From the NCBI GenBank assembly GCA_017552535.1, contig JAFZPV010000062.1:1-64000 (forward strand): a stretch of 64,000 bases of DNA, read 5' to 3'. The notes under the pieces were generated by a model. The model made no database searches. It was not told the origin of the DNA and worked only from the letters and a program-made list of their open reading frames with translations. The stretch is from Clostridia bacterium. Its GTDB lineage: Bacteria > Bacillota > Clostridia > Christensenellales > Aristaeellaceae. Below are positions 17,475 through 24,514 of this stretch, piece by piece (within the stretch, counting starts at the first letter, position 1; every line of letters starts with the position of its first letter). A program made the position numbers and the translations under genes.

Positions 17475-18485
17475 TTACTGCAGATCCTTTATGAACACCA
17501 TGTGCGTGTCGATGTGCTGCGGGTCTTCCCGGCGGATGTCGAATACGCGCCCGCCGCGCAGGCCGTGCTTTCCGCCCGGATCGCTGTCCTTCATGCCGTA
17601 GGCGTGATAGCCCGCGCTGCCGTCGAAGCCCATGCGGATGCCTACGTAGGTGCCGTCGAAGGTGTTGTTGTGTTCGTGCCCCGCGAATAAGGCCTTCACG
17701 TCCCCGCGCTGCAAAACGGCGGCGAACATGCCGGAATTGATCTCGGAGGCGCTCACGCGCTCGTTGTATTCGCCCTTCATGCCGGTACGGTTCGCGTTTA
17801 AAAGCAGGGCGTTGAACTCAAACAGCGGGATGTGGAACACCATCAGGGAGGGCAGCTTGCTGCCGCACAGCTTTTCCAGCTCCACAGAGCTGTTCCAGTA
17901 CCACATGATCTGCTCGAAGCGGATGAATTCCCAGTCAGAGCCCGCCATCAGCCGGGAGGGCATAAGCAGGTCGCGATAGAGGTCGCCGTCGTAAAAGGCA
18001 GGCGCGGAGGGCGTTTCGAAGTCCTGATGGGAGTCCAGCGCCCATATGCCGAAGACGGGCTCATCTTTTTCGTCCAGCACCGGCAGAAAATAATTGCCCA
18101 CGCCGGGCAGTTCTTCCGGCCCGGACTTGGAAACGCACATGGGGCAGCTTTCGTAGCCCGCCTGCTGGTACTCTTTGGACACATCCGGAGAGATGTCGTG
18201 GTTGCCGAAAACGTGCGCCCAGGGCACGCGCCTTTCCTCCATGGGGCGGGCGATGTCCTGAAGGAGCACGTCAAATTCTTCGCAGGTGGATTTGCCTGTG
18301 GTATTGTCGCCGCCCAGAATCACGAGATCGGGCTTCTGGCTGTCCAGAAGCAGCTCCATCGCTTTGATCGTGCGTTCGTCCCGGTCCAGGGCATAGTGAA
18401 GGTCGCTCATCATGAGGATGCGGAAGCCTCCGTCGGGCCGAAAGCGCAGGGGAATGCGGCTGGTATACTGATCCGGCAGGCGCAT
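17475..18485 (-). CDS. Calcineurin-like metallophosphoesterase
   Basis: The 336-residue enzyme carries all dimetal phosphoesterase motifs in order: D-x-H (MSDLHYA), GGDN, GNHD (HVFGNHDIS), a central His (FHIPLFE) and GHEHNN. It has no signal peptide, so it should be cytosolic; it may act on a phosphorylated sugar, a nucleotide or a lipid-linked intermediate. The start is ATG 18485, preceded by GAGGAGG. It leads the glycan cluster, and two near-repeats of AGGTA(G)AATTAA lie in its 5' region. Confidence 0.85.
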   Translation of the reverse strand: MRLPDQYTSRIPLRFRPDGGFRILMMSDLHYALDRDERTIKAMELLLDSQKPDLVILGGDNTTGKSTCEEFDVLLQDIARPMEERRVPWAHVFGNHDISPDVSKEYQQAGYESCPMCVSKSGPEELPGVGNYFLPVLDEKDEPVFGIWALDSHQDFETPSAPAFYDGDLYRDLLMPSRLMAGSDWEFIRFEQIMWYWNSSVELEKLCGSKLPSLMVFHIPLFEFNALLLNANRTGMKGEYNERVSASEINSGMFAAVLQRGDVKALFAGHEHNNTFDGTYVGIRMGFDGSAGYHAYGMKDSDPGGKHGLRGGRVFDIRREDPQHIDTHMVFIKDLQ

Positions 18486-18549
18486 GGGAAAGCCTCCTCA
18501 TCGGTTCAAAGTTATTTTAAGGAAAAGTGCATTTAATTTACCTGAGTTA

Positions 18550-18578
18550 ATTCTACCTTAATATTTTGGCTTTTGCAA
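18550..18578 (-). promoter_or_regulatory. Promoter of the phosphoesterase-glycoside hydrolase cluster
   Basis: Minus strand TTGCAA (18573-18578), 17-nt spacer, TAGAAT (18550-18555). The -10 lies in the first of two 15-nt-spaced repeats (AGGTAGAATTAA, then AGGTAAATTAA), a possible regulator site. The rest of the 336-bp gap to 18821 holds only the YozG-type operator and promoter described separately. Confidence 0.55.
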
Positions 18579-18736
18579 GCGCATTGGGTAAAGTTTCTGC
18601 GAAAGTATGGCCGTTTTTGGAAGACGTTTTCGGTCCTGCTATGCACGGAAGAAAAAAGCGCCGGTTCCAAACCGCCGCTTCCCGTTTGCCGTCCCGGCGT
18701 CCTGCGCAGCCGCGGTTTTCGCAGAACGGAAAATAA

Positions 18737-18753
18737 TTATCGAAAAACGATAA
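18737..18753 (+). promoter_or_regulatory. Operator-like palindrome upstream of the DUF2975-YozG cassette
   Basis: TTATCGAAAAACGATAA is a perfect inverted repeat (6-bp arms, 5 A's) ending 7 nt before the -35. It is the likely binding site of the co-encoded small HTH protein. Confidence 0.6.
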
Positions 18754-18760
18754 AATTATA

Positions 18761-18789
18761 TTGACAAACGGAATTGCATGGGCTATAAT
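18761..18789 (+). promoter_or_regulatory. Consensus promoter of the DUF2975-YozG-DUF4153 operon
   Basis: TTGACA (18761-18766), 17-nt spacer, TATAAT (18784-18789), followed by an AAAGGAGAG ribosome site and ATG 18822. Confidence 0.9.
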
Positions 18790-18821
18790 GAGCGCAAAAC
18801 CGGCAAAGGAGAGAAAAACGA

Positions 18822-19283
18822 ATGAAGTGGGATCTGAAAAAGAGCATTGCCCTGTCCCGGGCGCTCATCGTCTTTTTCGCCCTGGTGCTTCTGGTGATGG
18901 ACGCAGGCGAGATCGTTTCGATGATCCAGGGGGATGAGCTTTACCGGGGCGACATGATGAGCCCGGAGCAGAGGCGGGCGGCGTCTGCGCTGGTCGTGGC
19001 GGGCTCCGCGCCTGCCTGGCTCGCCCTGTGGCAGCTGTGGGCCCTGATGGGAGACGTGAGAGCGGGCCGGGTGTTCACTCTGGGCACGGCAAAGCGGCTG
19101 CGCCTCATATCCTGGTGCTGCTTTGCGGTAGGCCTTCTGTGCCTGGCGGGCGCGTGCTTCCTACATCCCTCGGTGCTGGTGGTGGCCGCGGCCGCCGCGC
19201 TGATGGGGCTGATCGTGCGCATCGTGAAAAACGTGATCCAGCAGGGCAGCGCCATGAAGGACGAACTGGACCTAACGGTGTAA
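18822..19283 (+). CDS. DUF2975-type four-helix membrane protein
   Basis: This 153-residue protein has four predicted membrane helices: ALIVFFALVLLVMDAGEI; a second around LVVAGSAPAWLALWQLWAL; a third, LISWCCFAVGLLCLAGACFL; and a fourth, VLVVAAAAALMGLIVRIV. Between helices two and three lies the loop GRVFTLGTAKRLRLISWCC, typical of DUF2975. Members usually precede a small Cro/C1-type HTH gene of the YozG kind, as here 9 nt downstream. The biochemical role is unknown; the pair may form a membrane-linked regulatory unit. Transcription starts from a perfect promoter just downstream of a palindrome. Confidence 0.8.
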   Translation: MKWDLKKSIALSRALIVFFALVLLVMDAGEIVSMIQGDELYRGDMMSPEQRRAASALVVAGSAPAWLALWQLWALMGDVRAGRVFTLGTAKRLRLISWCCFAVGLLCLAGACFLHPSVLVVAAAAALMGLIVRIVKNVIQQGSAMKDELDLTV

Positions 19284-19292
19284 GGAGGAAGT

Positions 19293-19517
19293 ATGCGCAT
19301 TATCGTGGACCTGGACGTAATGATGGCCAGGCGCAAGCTTTCCCTGGGCGAACTGGCTCGCCGCATCGGCATCACCCCCGCCAACCTGTCTATCTTAAAG
19401 ACCGGCAAGGCCAAAGCCATCCGCTTTTCAACGCTCATGGACCTGTGCCATGAACTGAACTGCCAGCCGGGGGACATCCTGAAGTTTTCCGAGGAGGACG
19501 CGGACGCCCGCCCGTAA
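19293..19517 (+). CDS. YozG-like Cro/C1-type HTH regulator
   Basis: This 74-residue single-domain XRE regulator opens with MRIIVDLDVMMARRKLSLGE. The HTH is LARRIGITPANLSILKTGKA, followed by KAIRFSTLMDLCHELNCQPG and the ending DILKF, all diagnostic of the YozG group. It has a good ribosome site (AAGGAGG) and is translationally close to the DUF2975 gene. It probably binds the TTATCGAAAAACGATAA palindrome upstream of the operon (inference). Confidence 0.9.
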   Translation: MRIIVDLDVMMARRKLSLGELARRIGITPANLSILKTGKAKAIRFSTLMDLCHELNCQPGDILKFSEEDADARP

Positions 19518-19594
19518 GCCCCCTCACCAAAAAACAGATCGACCGCAGAACGTGTATCAATACGCTTCGCGCCTGCGCGCGGGAAAGGAAAAAC

Positions 19595-20887
19595 ATGGAA
19601 TTGGACGAACGTCCGGCTTTGGAGGGGGAGAGCCCCGGGCCGGATCAGAAGAAATTCACTTTGTGCGCGCTGAGCTATGCGCTGGGCTATGTGCTGGTGC
19701 TGGTGATGTGGTTCGCACCGGGAAAGATCGGGTACCTGTATCCCGCAGCAGGCGCGCTGTTTACATTCTGGGGCTTTTACGCCTCCTGCGGAAAACGCCG
19801 CGCCCCGGAGCACTGGGTGTGGCTCGCGGGGATATGGACGGTGATCTTCACGGGGATGTGCCAGGCAGACTGGATACATCTGCCCTGCGGCCGCATATGG
19901 AACGAAAGCGCGCTGAAGTACCTGGCGTTCCTGCCCGGTTTTATGGGCATGTGGATTCTGGCCGTCACAGGCGCGTTCCGCTTTGGACATAGCGAAGGCC
20001 ACATCCTGCGGGACGCCTTCGATATCTACATCGCCCTGCCCCTTGAAAACGTGCTGGCGAGGATGCAGACGCTGTCCGCGGCGGTAAAAAGCCGCCGGGA
20101 CGGGAAGCGCGCGGGGAAGACGCTTTTGGCGGCCCTGCTGGCATGCGCGGTGGCGCTGGCGTTTTTTCTGATCGCGCTTTCCCTGCTCAAGAGCGCGGAC
20201 ATCGGATTTGCAGATCTGGCGGACAGAACCCTGGGCCGCCTTCATGCGGACGACTGGTTCAGTACGATCGTGGCCGTGGTGACGCGGCTTCTTCTCAGCG
20301 TGCCGCTGGGAGCGTACCTGTACGCACAGATGCACGGCGCGCTGAACCCAAGACCTAAGACCGCATCGCCCGAAAGCGAAAAGGCGGACCTTCGCCGGGT
20401 GCCCCGGGGCCTGTGGTGCGCACTGCTGATGCTTTTTGCCGCCATGTATCTGGCGTTCGTCGCGGTGCAGGGCGGGGAGCTGGTCGTCGCCTTTCAGCAG
20501 AACCTGGCGCCCGGCGACCTGACAATGGCGGAGTTTGCCAAACAGGGGTTTTACGAGATGTGCGCGGTGATGGCGCTGAATTTTACCCTCATCTGGATCG
20601 CCGAAAAGACTGCGGAGAAGTCCATGCGTGAAAGCACCTGGGGAAAGGTCATGCTCAGCCTGGTCCTGCTGTGCAGCGCCTTGTTCGCCGTTTCAGCCTT
20701 CGTGAAGCTGTATATGTACTTAGGCAGCTTCGGCTTTACGCCCCTGCGCCTGCAGGGAGCCTGGGGCATCCTTTCGCTCTTTGCCGGCAGCGTGCTGATG
20801 GCCCTGTGGGTGTGGAAGGGGAAAGATACGATGCACCTGTGGATCATGTTTACAGCGGGAACACTGATTATGTCCATGCTGTACTGA
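19595..20887 (+). CDS. Polytopic membrane protein, DUF4153/DUF4173-like
   Basis: The 430-residue protein has about ten membrane helices. The segment FAKQGFYEMCAVMALNFTLIW matches the 'RRGFxELCxVxxIN' signature of DUF4153/DUF4173 proteins. A cytoplasmic acidic/basic loop (about residues 250-270) follows a helix pair, with a short positively charged segment KSRRDGKRAGK before helix five. Function is unknown. It is the third gene of the DUF2975/YozG operon, 77 nt downstream of the HTH gene, with GGGAAAGG as ribosome site. The protein begins with an acidic Pro/Glu-rich soluble tail. Confidence 0.75.
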   Translation: MELDERPALEGESPGPDQKKFTLCALSYALGYVLVLVMWFAPGKIGYLYPAAGALFTFWGFYASCGKRRAPEHWVWLAGIWTVIFTGMCQADWIHLPCGRIWNESALKYLAFLPGFMGMWILAVTGAFRFGHSEGHILRDAFDIYIALPLENVLARMQTLSAAVKSRRDGKRAGKTLLAALLACAVALAFFLIALSLLKSADIGFADLADRTLGRLHADDWFSTIVAVVTRLLLSVPLGAYLYAQMHGALNPRPKTASPESEKADLRRVPRGLWCALLMLFAAMYLAFVAVQGGELVVAFQQNLAPGDLTMAEFAKQGFYEMCAVMALNFTLIWIAEKTAEKSMRESTWGKVMLSLVLLCSALFAVSAFVKLYMYLGSFGFTPLRLQGAWGILSLFAGSVLMALWVWKGKDTMHLWIMFTAGTLIMSMLY

Positions 20888-20890
20888 CTT

Positions 20891-20930
20891 TGAGTTAGAA
20901 GTTAGGAGTTAGGAGTTAGAAGTTATGAGT
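20891..20930. repeat. Short tandem repeat of GAGTTAG/AGTTAGGAG units
   Basis: Five tandem, slightly varied copies of a 7-8-nt unit (GAGTTAGAAGTTAGGAGTTA and onward) follow directly on the stop of the DUF4153-like gene. After it, to about 21060, come GAATGA/ATTCATT-rich stretches (near-complementary blocks around 20970-21000 and 21018-21055). No gene is seen there. Confidence 0.6.
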
Positions 20931-21082
20931 CAGCAGCTGATGGGGGATGAACCAAAGAATCAGACAGTCATTCATTCTTCAGCATTCATTATTCATTCCC
21001 CAAATCCTGCCGCAGTAAATGAATGATGAAGACTGAAAACTGAAGAATGAAGGATGGAGAACTGGCGGCTGCGGAAATCGGG

Positions 21083-21377
21083 AGAATCCGCCGGGTGTTT
21101 TGGAGGGGCAACGCCCCTCCAATTTCAATCCGCAGGGCCGGCTTTGCCGGCCCGAGGAGCGATTTTTGCGAAGGTGAGCTTGCCCGCCGAGAGCAAAAAT
21201 CGCTGCATTGCAGTTTTTTCGCCCGGAGATTTCCGCAGAAATCTCAGAAAAAACTGTGAACCTGTTGCTGGGATCGGCAAAAGGTTCACGTATCGGAAGA
21301 AAACCGTATCAAATGTATCCAAAACCAAACCGCTGGAAATGAAATCCCATTTCATTTCCAGCGAGGACTTCAGTCCG
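21083..21377 (+). repeat. Modular palindromic repeat, copy 1 (cassette A)
   Basis: Order of palindromes: GGAGGGG-CAAC-GCCCCTCC; GGGCCGGCTTTGCCGGCCC; GCGATTTTTGC with its complement GCAAAAATCGC about 30 nt later; GAGATTTCCGCAGAAATCTC; about 90 nt of looser sequence; then GCTGGAAATGAAAT with ATTTCATTTCCAGC; and a last hairpin GGAC-TTCA-GTCC (21365-21376) that contains the stop codon of the cation efflux gene. Copies at 42372, 55972 and 60416 share the order and the conserved blocks. No reliable coding sequence is present. Confidence 0.85.
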
Positions 21378-22518
21378 TGATGTCCACGTCCGGGGTGATG
21401 CTGATGGCATAGTCCGGGTAGGCGGCCTGGATATCGGCGTACAGGATGGAAAGACCCTCCTTGGCCGGGATGTCGAAGCTCATCACCACGTCGAAGCGCA
21501 TTTCCCTGCTGTCCAGGTTGATGTGGAAGCCGTGGAACTGCAGCGCCCAGTCGTAGGCCAACACCCGCTGCTGCACGTCGTTGCGGATGCGGGCGGCCTC
21601 GTCGTTCGAGGTATTGTAGGAATACACGCCCACGCCCGTCAGGATCACGCCGGTCTTGAGGTACACGGCCCTTTCCAGGCGGCGGGTGAGGACGTCCACT
21701 TCCTCAACGGTCATGGTGTCGCGCAGCTCCACGTGCACAGAGCCGTAATCCTTGTTGGGGCCGTAGTTGTTGAGCACCAGGTCGTAGGCGCCGCGCACTT
21801 CGCTTTCAGCGTTCAGTATGTCCTTCACGGCTTTGGTGGTCTCCTGGCTTGCGCGGCGGCCCAGCACGTCGCTCACGTTGTCCAGCATCATCTCCACGCC
21901 GGCCTTGATGATCATTGCGGAGATGCCGATGCCCACGTAGGCTTCCAGCGACGGCCCGCCCAGCAGGTTGATCACCGCGCTCACGAGCACGCTCAGGGAG
22001 ATCAGCGCGTCGAACAGCGCGTCCGAGCCGGAGGCCTCCAGCGCACCGGAATGGACTTTTTTGCCCTGGCTCTTCACGAACCGGCCAAGCAGCAGCTTGG
22101 CGGCGATGGCCACCGCCAGGATCACCAGCGATATATATGAATAGGAAAGATCCTCCGCTGGGGAAAAGACCTTTTTCACCGATTCGATCAGCGAGGTGAT
22201 GCCGGCGTACAGCACGATCGCGCTCACCAGCATGGCGCTTAAGTATTCGGCGCGGCCGTGGCCGAGGGGATGCTTGCGGTCGGGCAGGCGGTTGGCCAGT
22301 TTGGTGCCGATGATGGTGATCACGGAGCTCAGTGCGTCCGACAGGTTGTTCACCGCATCCAAAATTACGGCGATGGAGTGGCTGGCAAGGCCCGCCGCCG
22401 CCTTGAAGGCGGCCAGAAGCACGTTGACCAATATGCCCGTCACGCTGGTGCGCACGATGATGCGGTCGCGGTTTGCCATTGCGCTGGTGTTGTCCATAAC
22501 AGATTGGTTCTCAGCCAT
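21370..22518 (-). CDS. Cation diffusion facilitator (CDF) metal exporter
   Basis: The 382-residue protein has six membrane helices. The helix-2 metal site region is ILDAVNNLSDALSSV, followed by HPLGHGRAEYLSAM, both characteristic of CDF antiporters. The helix-5 motif is SDALFDALIS. A C-terminal cytoplasmic ferredoxin-like domain (from about residue 215) ends in ITPDVDITD. CDF proteins exchange Zn2+, Fe2+, Mn2+ or Co2+ for protons; the metal cannot be set here. The start is ATG 22518 behind CGGAGG; upstream in-frame sequence is repeat DNA. The last codons and stop lie inside the terminal hairpin of repeat copy 1. Confidence 0.93.
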   Translation of the reverse strand: MAENQSVMDNTSAMANRDRIIVRTSVTGILVNVLLAAFKAAAGLASHSIAVILDAVNNLSDALSSVITIIGTKLANRLPDRKHPLGHGRAEYLSAMLVSAIVLYAGITSLIESVKKVFSPAEDLSYSYISLVILAVAIAAKLLLGRFVKSQGKKVHSGALEASGSDALFDALISLSVLVSAVINLLGGPSLEAYVGIGISAMIIKAGVEMMLDNVSDVLGRRASQETTKAVKDILNAESEVRGAYDLVLNNYGPNKDYGSVHVELRDTMTVEEVDVLTRRLERAVYLKTGVILTGVGVYSYNTSNDEAARIRNDVQQRVLAYDWALQFHGFHINLDSREMRFDVVMSFDIPAKEGLSILYADIQAAYPDYAISITPDVDITD

Positions 22519-22533
22519 GATAATCCTCCGATG

Positions 22534-22690
22534 AAATGATTTGCACTTTGCGCATGATTTGGCTTCGCCATGATTTCTCGCTTCGCTCCATGATTTGAAT
22601 TGCGCCTCTATGCGCCGCACCGCAATTCATGCCCGTAGGGCAAATCATGACGCCGAGCGTCAATTCACGCGCCGTCAGGCGCGATGCATT
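22534..22690. repeat. Array of tiny hairpins separated by ATGATTT/AATTCA spacers
   Basis: At least six short inverted repeats occur in 150 bp: GGCTTCGCC, GCGCCTCTATGCGC, GCCCGTAGGGC, GACGCCGAGCGTC, GCGCCGTCAGGCGC, and a CGCTTCG-centred one. They are divided by near-identical AT-rich linkers (CATGATTT, AATTCATG, AAATCATGA, CAATTCA). The array sits directly upstream of the ribosome site of the cation efflux gene. It differs in sequence from the four long repeats. The hairpins differ while linkers are shared, which argues against a CRISPR array. Confidence 0.7.
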
Positions 22691-22755
22691 GTCGAGACGA
22701 TAATACCACTGTCTCTATGGATTCTCGATTTCGAAACAAATCGGCAGAGAGGTAT

Positions 22756-23244
22756 TCAGTAATCAAAACTATTTTCATTCACACGTACTGTGGTTGATAA
22801 TTTCTCTCCTTTGTAAGGTTTTCTGATTTCGAGCATGTTCAGCACAGTGTATCCTTTTGAACGTAAAAAAGAAATCATACCTTCGTTGTTCGGGTGAACA
22901 AAGTTATAAACTGTATCATCTCCCATGGATTCAGCGATTTCCTCAGCTTTATTGAACAGCATGGATGCCACGCCCTGGCGCCGATACTGATCACATACGA
23001 AGATGTGCTCTACCCATAGGCACGGTTCTTCAATCCTGCAGACAATATAACCGACAAGGTTATCATTTCGCTCAACAGCATAAATAGGATAGTCTTTCGC
23101 CAAAAAATCAAGAACTTCTTCTTTCGCCCATTCATAATCTGGTTTTGCGTTGATACCTTTATATGACCGTAAAGCAACGCGAAAAGCCGCAATCAATGGT
23201 ACAACTTTCTCTGCAGTTGCTTGATCTATCTTAATGATGTTCAC
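22756..23244 (-). CDS. GNAT-family N-acetyltransferase
   Basis: The 162-residue protein has the GNAT acetyl-CoA motif QYRRQGVASMLFNKAEE preceded by the beta strand WVEHIFVCD, and ends with the typical EGMISFLRSKGY strand-helix. The acceptor substrate is unknown. Base composition is clearly more AT-rich than in all neighbouring genes, and codons differ (AAA, TTT, TAT frequent), as does the flanking 150 bp. This suggests recent acquisition. It lies upstream of the hairpin array and the cation efflux gene, reading in the same direction. ATG 23244 has a GGAGGTGATTAAT site. Confidence 0.88.
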   Translation of the reverse strand: MNIIKIDQATAEKVVPLIAAFRVALRSYKGINAKPDYEWAKEEVLDFLAKDYPIYAVERNDNLVGYIVCRIEEPCLWVEHIFVCDQYRRQGVASMLFNKAEEIAESMGDDTVYNFVHPNNEGMISFLRSKGYTVLNMLEIRKPYKGEKLSTTVRVNENSFDY

Positions 23245-23284
23245 AGATTAATCACCTCCGAAAATACCGCTTTGTGTAATTCAT

Positions 23285-23390
23285 CGTACCGTTTTCAGAT
23301 ACTCCGCATTCTTTGGCTCATAAGGCACGGAGATGAAGTCTTTCTTTTGGTGGTTCAAAAGACATACAGTCTCGACGTGTATTGTAATGC
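23285..23390 (-). pseudogene. Possible gene remnant resembling an RlmD-type methyltransferase tail
   Basis: An uninterrupted minus-strand frame reads HVETVCLLNHQKKDF and then SVPYEPKNAEYLKTVR before a stop. HVETVCLL resembles the conserved C-terminal strand of RlmD-type 23S rRNA uracil methyltransferases. No start or upstream domain remains, and the region shares the AT-rich character of the GNAT gene. This is a weak call from a short motif. Confidence 0.3.
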
Positions 23391-23402
23391 GTAATGAAAG
23401 GC

Positions 23403-23645
23403 TCAGTATTCCCGCAGAACCAGGTCTGTCTGGCCGTCCGTCTGGCCGCGGGATATGCGCATCACCTTCATGTGCCAGCGGTATTCGCGGCGGATCATGT
23501 CCCTGAGGGCCGTGCCGCTGTTGAAGCCGTGTATCGCCCGTATCCTGTATACGCTCATGTCCGCGTGCCGGAGGGCTTCGTCCAAAGCGTCGCGGGCCTC
23601 GTCCAGGCTCATGCCGTGCAGGTCGATCTGGATCACCGCGTCCAT
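23403..23645 (-). CDS. Small Smr-domain protein
   Basis: An 80-residue protein made almost entirely of a Smr (small MutS-related) fold. It has the LDLHG-like motif (IQIDLHGMSLDEARDAL) near the N terminus and a second conserved stretch IRAIHGFNSGTALRDMI, corresponding to the H-G-x-G-x-G-x-L motif with FNS replacing the usual glycine pattern. Smr domains can be endonucleases acting on DNA or RNA; some act on stalled ribosomes. The changed second motif makes activity uncertain. It starts 1 nt after the stop of the membrane protein gene (TAATATG), so they are co-translated. Confidence 0.75.
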   Translation of the reverse strand: MDAVIQIDLHGMSLDEARDALDEALRHADMSVYRIRAIHGFNSGTALRDMIRREYRWHMKVMRISRGQTDGQTDLVLREY

Positions 23646-23646
23646 A

Positions 23647-24477
23647 TTACCGCCTGTTCCTCTCCGTGATGCTCTCGAATACGCCGCAAACCAGCACGAA
23701 GCCGGCGCCGTAGAGGATCACGCGCCAGGTGAAGTGGCCGATGAACACGCTGATAAAGGCGAAGAACACCAGGAACACGATCACCCGGAACACCGCGGTC
23801 AGCAGGCTGACCGCCAGGGACCCGCGGAACAGCGTGGTCTTCAGCAGGCCGATCACGATCAGCAACGCCACCGCGATCAGCAGGATGTTGCCCACGTTCA
23901 TGGCAAGATCGGGCATCTTCTGCCCGCCGATCCAGGTGATGAACTTCTGCAAAAGCCCCTGGAAGATCAGCGTATTGCAGCCCAGCCAGGTGATGCACAC
24001 GCAGCTCACGCCGCACATCACCGCGAATACGCCCTGCCCAAGCCAGCTGAAGGGCCAGGGCCATTCCGCCGCCATGCGCTGCAGGGTGTTGTAGGGGATG
24101 AGGCGCAGTATCATGTAAATGGGGATGGATACCACGCACAGGATCAGAAACGAATACAGCGCCTGCAGAACGCCTTCGTTTGCTGTGATCTGTCCCAGCA
24201 TCCCTTTGACGTCGGGCGTGCCCGTGTAGTCTTCGTACAGGAAAGGCGCCAAATCCCTGATCAGGTTGAACACGCCGTAAAAGCTTTCGTCCTCGGTGCC
24301 GTAAAACGGGAAGCTGGAAAGCCCCAGCTTTTGTTCGTCCCACTGGAGCTGGCCGTCCGGGATCAGCGAAAGCACCTTTTCCCGGGGCAGGATGTCTTCC
24401 AGAAGCGAGGGGTACATCACCGCTACGCTGGCCAAAGTGATCAGCACGGCGATGGCCAGGCATATAAACCGTTTCAT
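23647..24477 (-). CDS. Uncharacterised membrane protein (six to seven helices)
   Basis: The 276-residue protein starts at ATG 24477 after AAAGGAGGATACCCA. An N-terminal helix (ICLAIAVLITLASVAVMY, possible uncleaved signal anchor) is followed by an exposed loop of about 80 residues, then further hydrophobic helices such as ALYSFLILCVVSIPIYMIL, ILLIAVALLIVIGLL and VIVFLVFFAFISVFI. No family is recognised. It lies in an operon after a U32 peptidase gene and before a small Smr gene. Confidence 0.6.
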   Translation of the reverse strand: MKRFICLAIAVLITLASVAVMYPSLLEDILPREKVLSLIPDGQLQWDEQKLGLSSFPFYGTEDESFYGVFNLIRDLAPFLYEDYTGTPDVKGMLGQITANEGVLQALYSFLILCVVSIPIYMILRLIPYNTLQRMAAEWPWPFSWLGQGVFAVMCGVSCVCITWLGCNTLIFQGLLQKFITWIGGQKMPDLAMNVGNILLIAVALLIVIGLLKTTLFRGSLAVSLLTAVFRVIVFLVFFAFISVFIGHFTWRVILYGAGFVLVCGVFESITERNRR

Positions 24478-24514
24478 TGGGTATCCTCCTTTATCAGCTG
24501 CTGCCGGAGGCGTC

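Noticed and set aside
15703..17601. A 632-residue plus-strand frame
   Set aside because: Antisense to the GH63-like gene, which has clear motifs and a ribosome site.
21047..21380. Small frames ending in 'IAPRAGKAGPAD' or starting MKWDFISS in repeats 1, 2 and 4
   Set aside because: Similar peptides arise only because the DNA repeat is conserved; palindromes, not codons, are preserved and frames break between copies.
22519..22620. N-terminal extension of the cation efflux protein to 22620
   Set aside because: The added sequence is hairpin-array DNA; ATG 22518 has CGGAGG at the right distance.
22534..22690. CRISPR array
   Set aside because: Units are irregular, the short AT-rich linkers are constant, and the GC parts are self-complementary, unlike CRISPR spacers.
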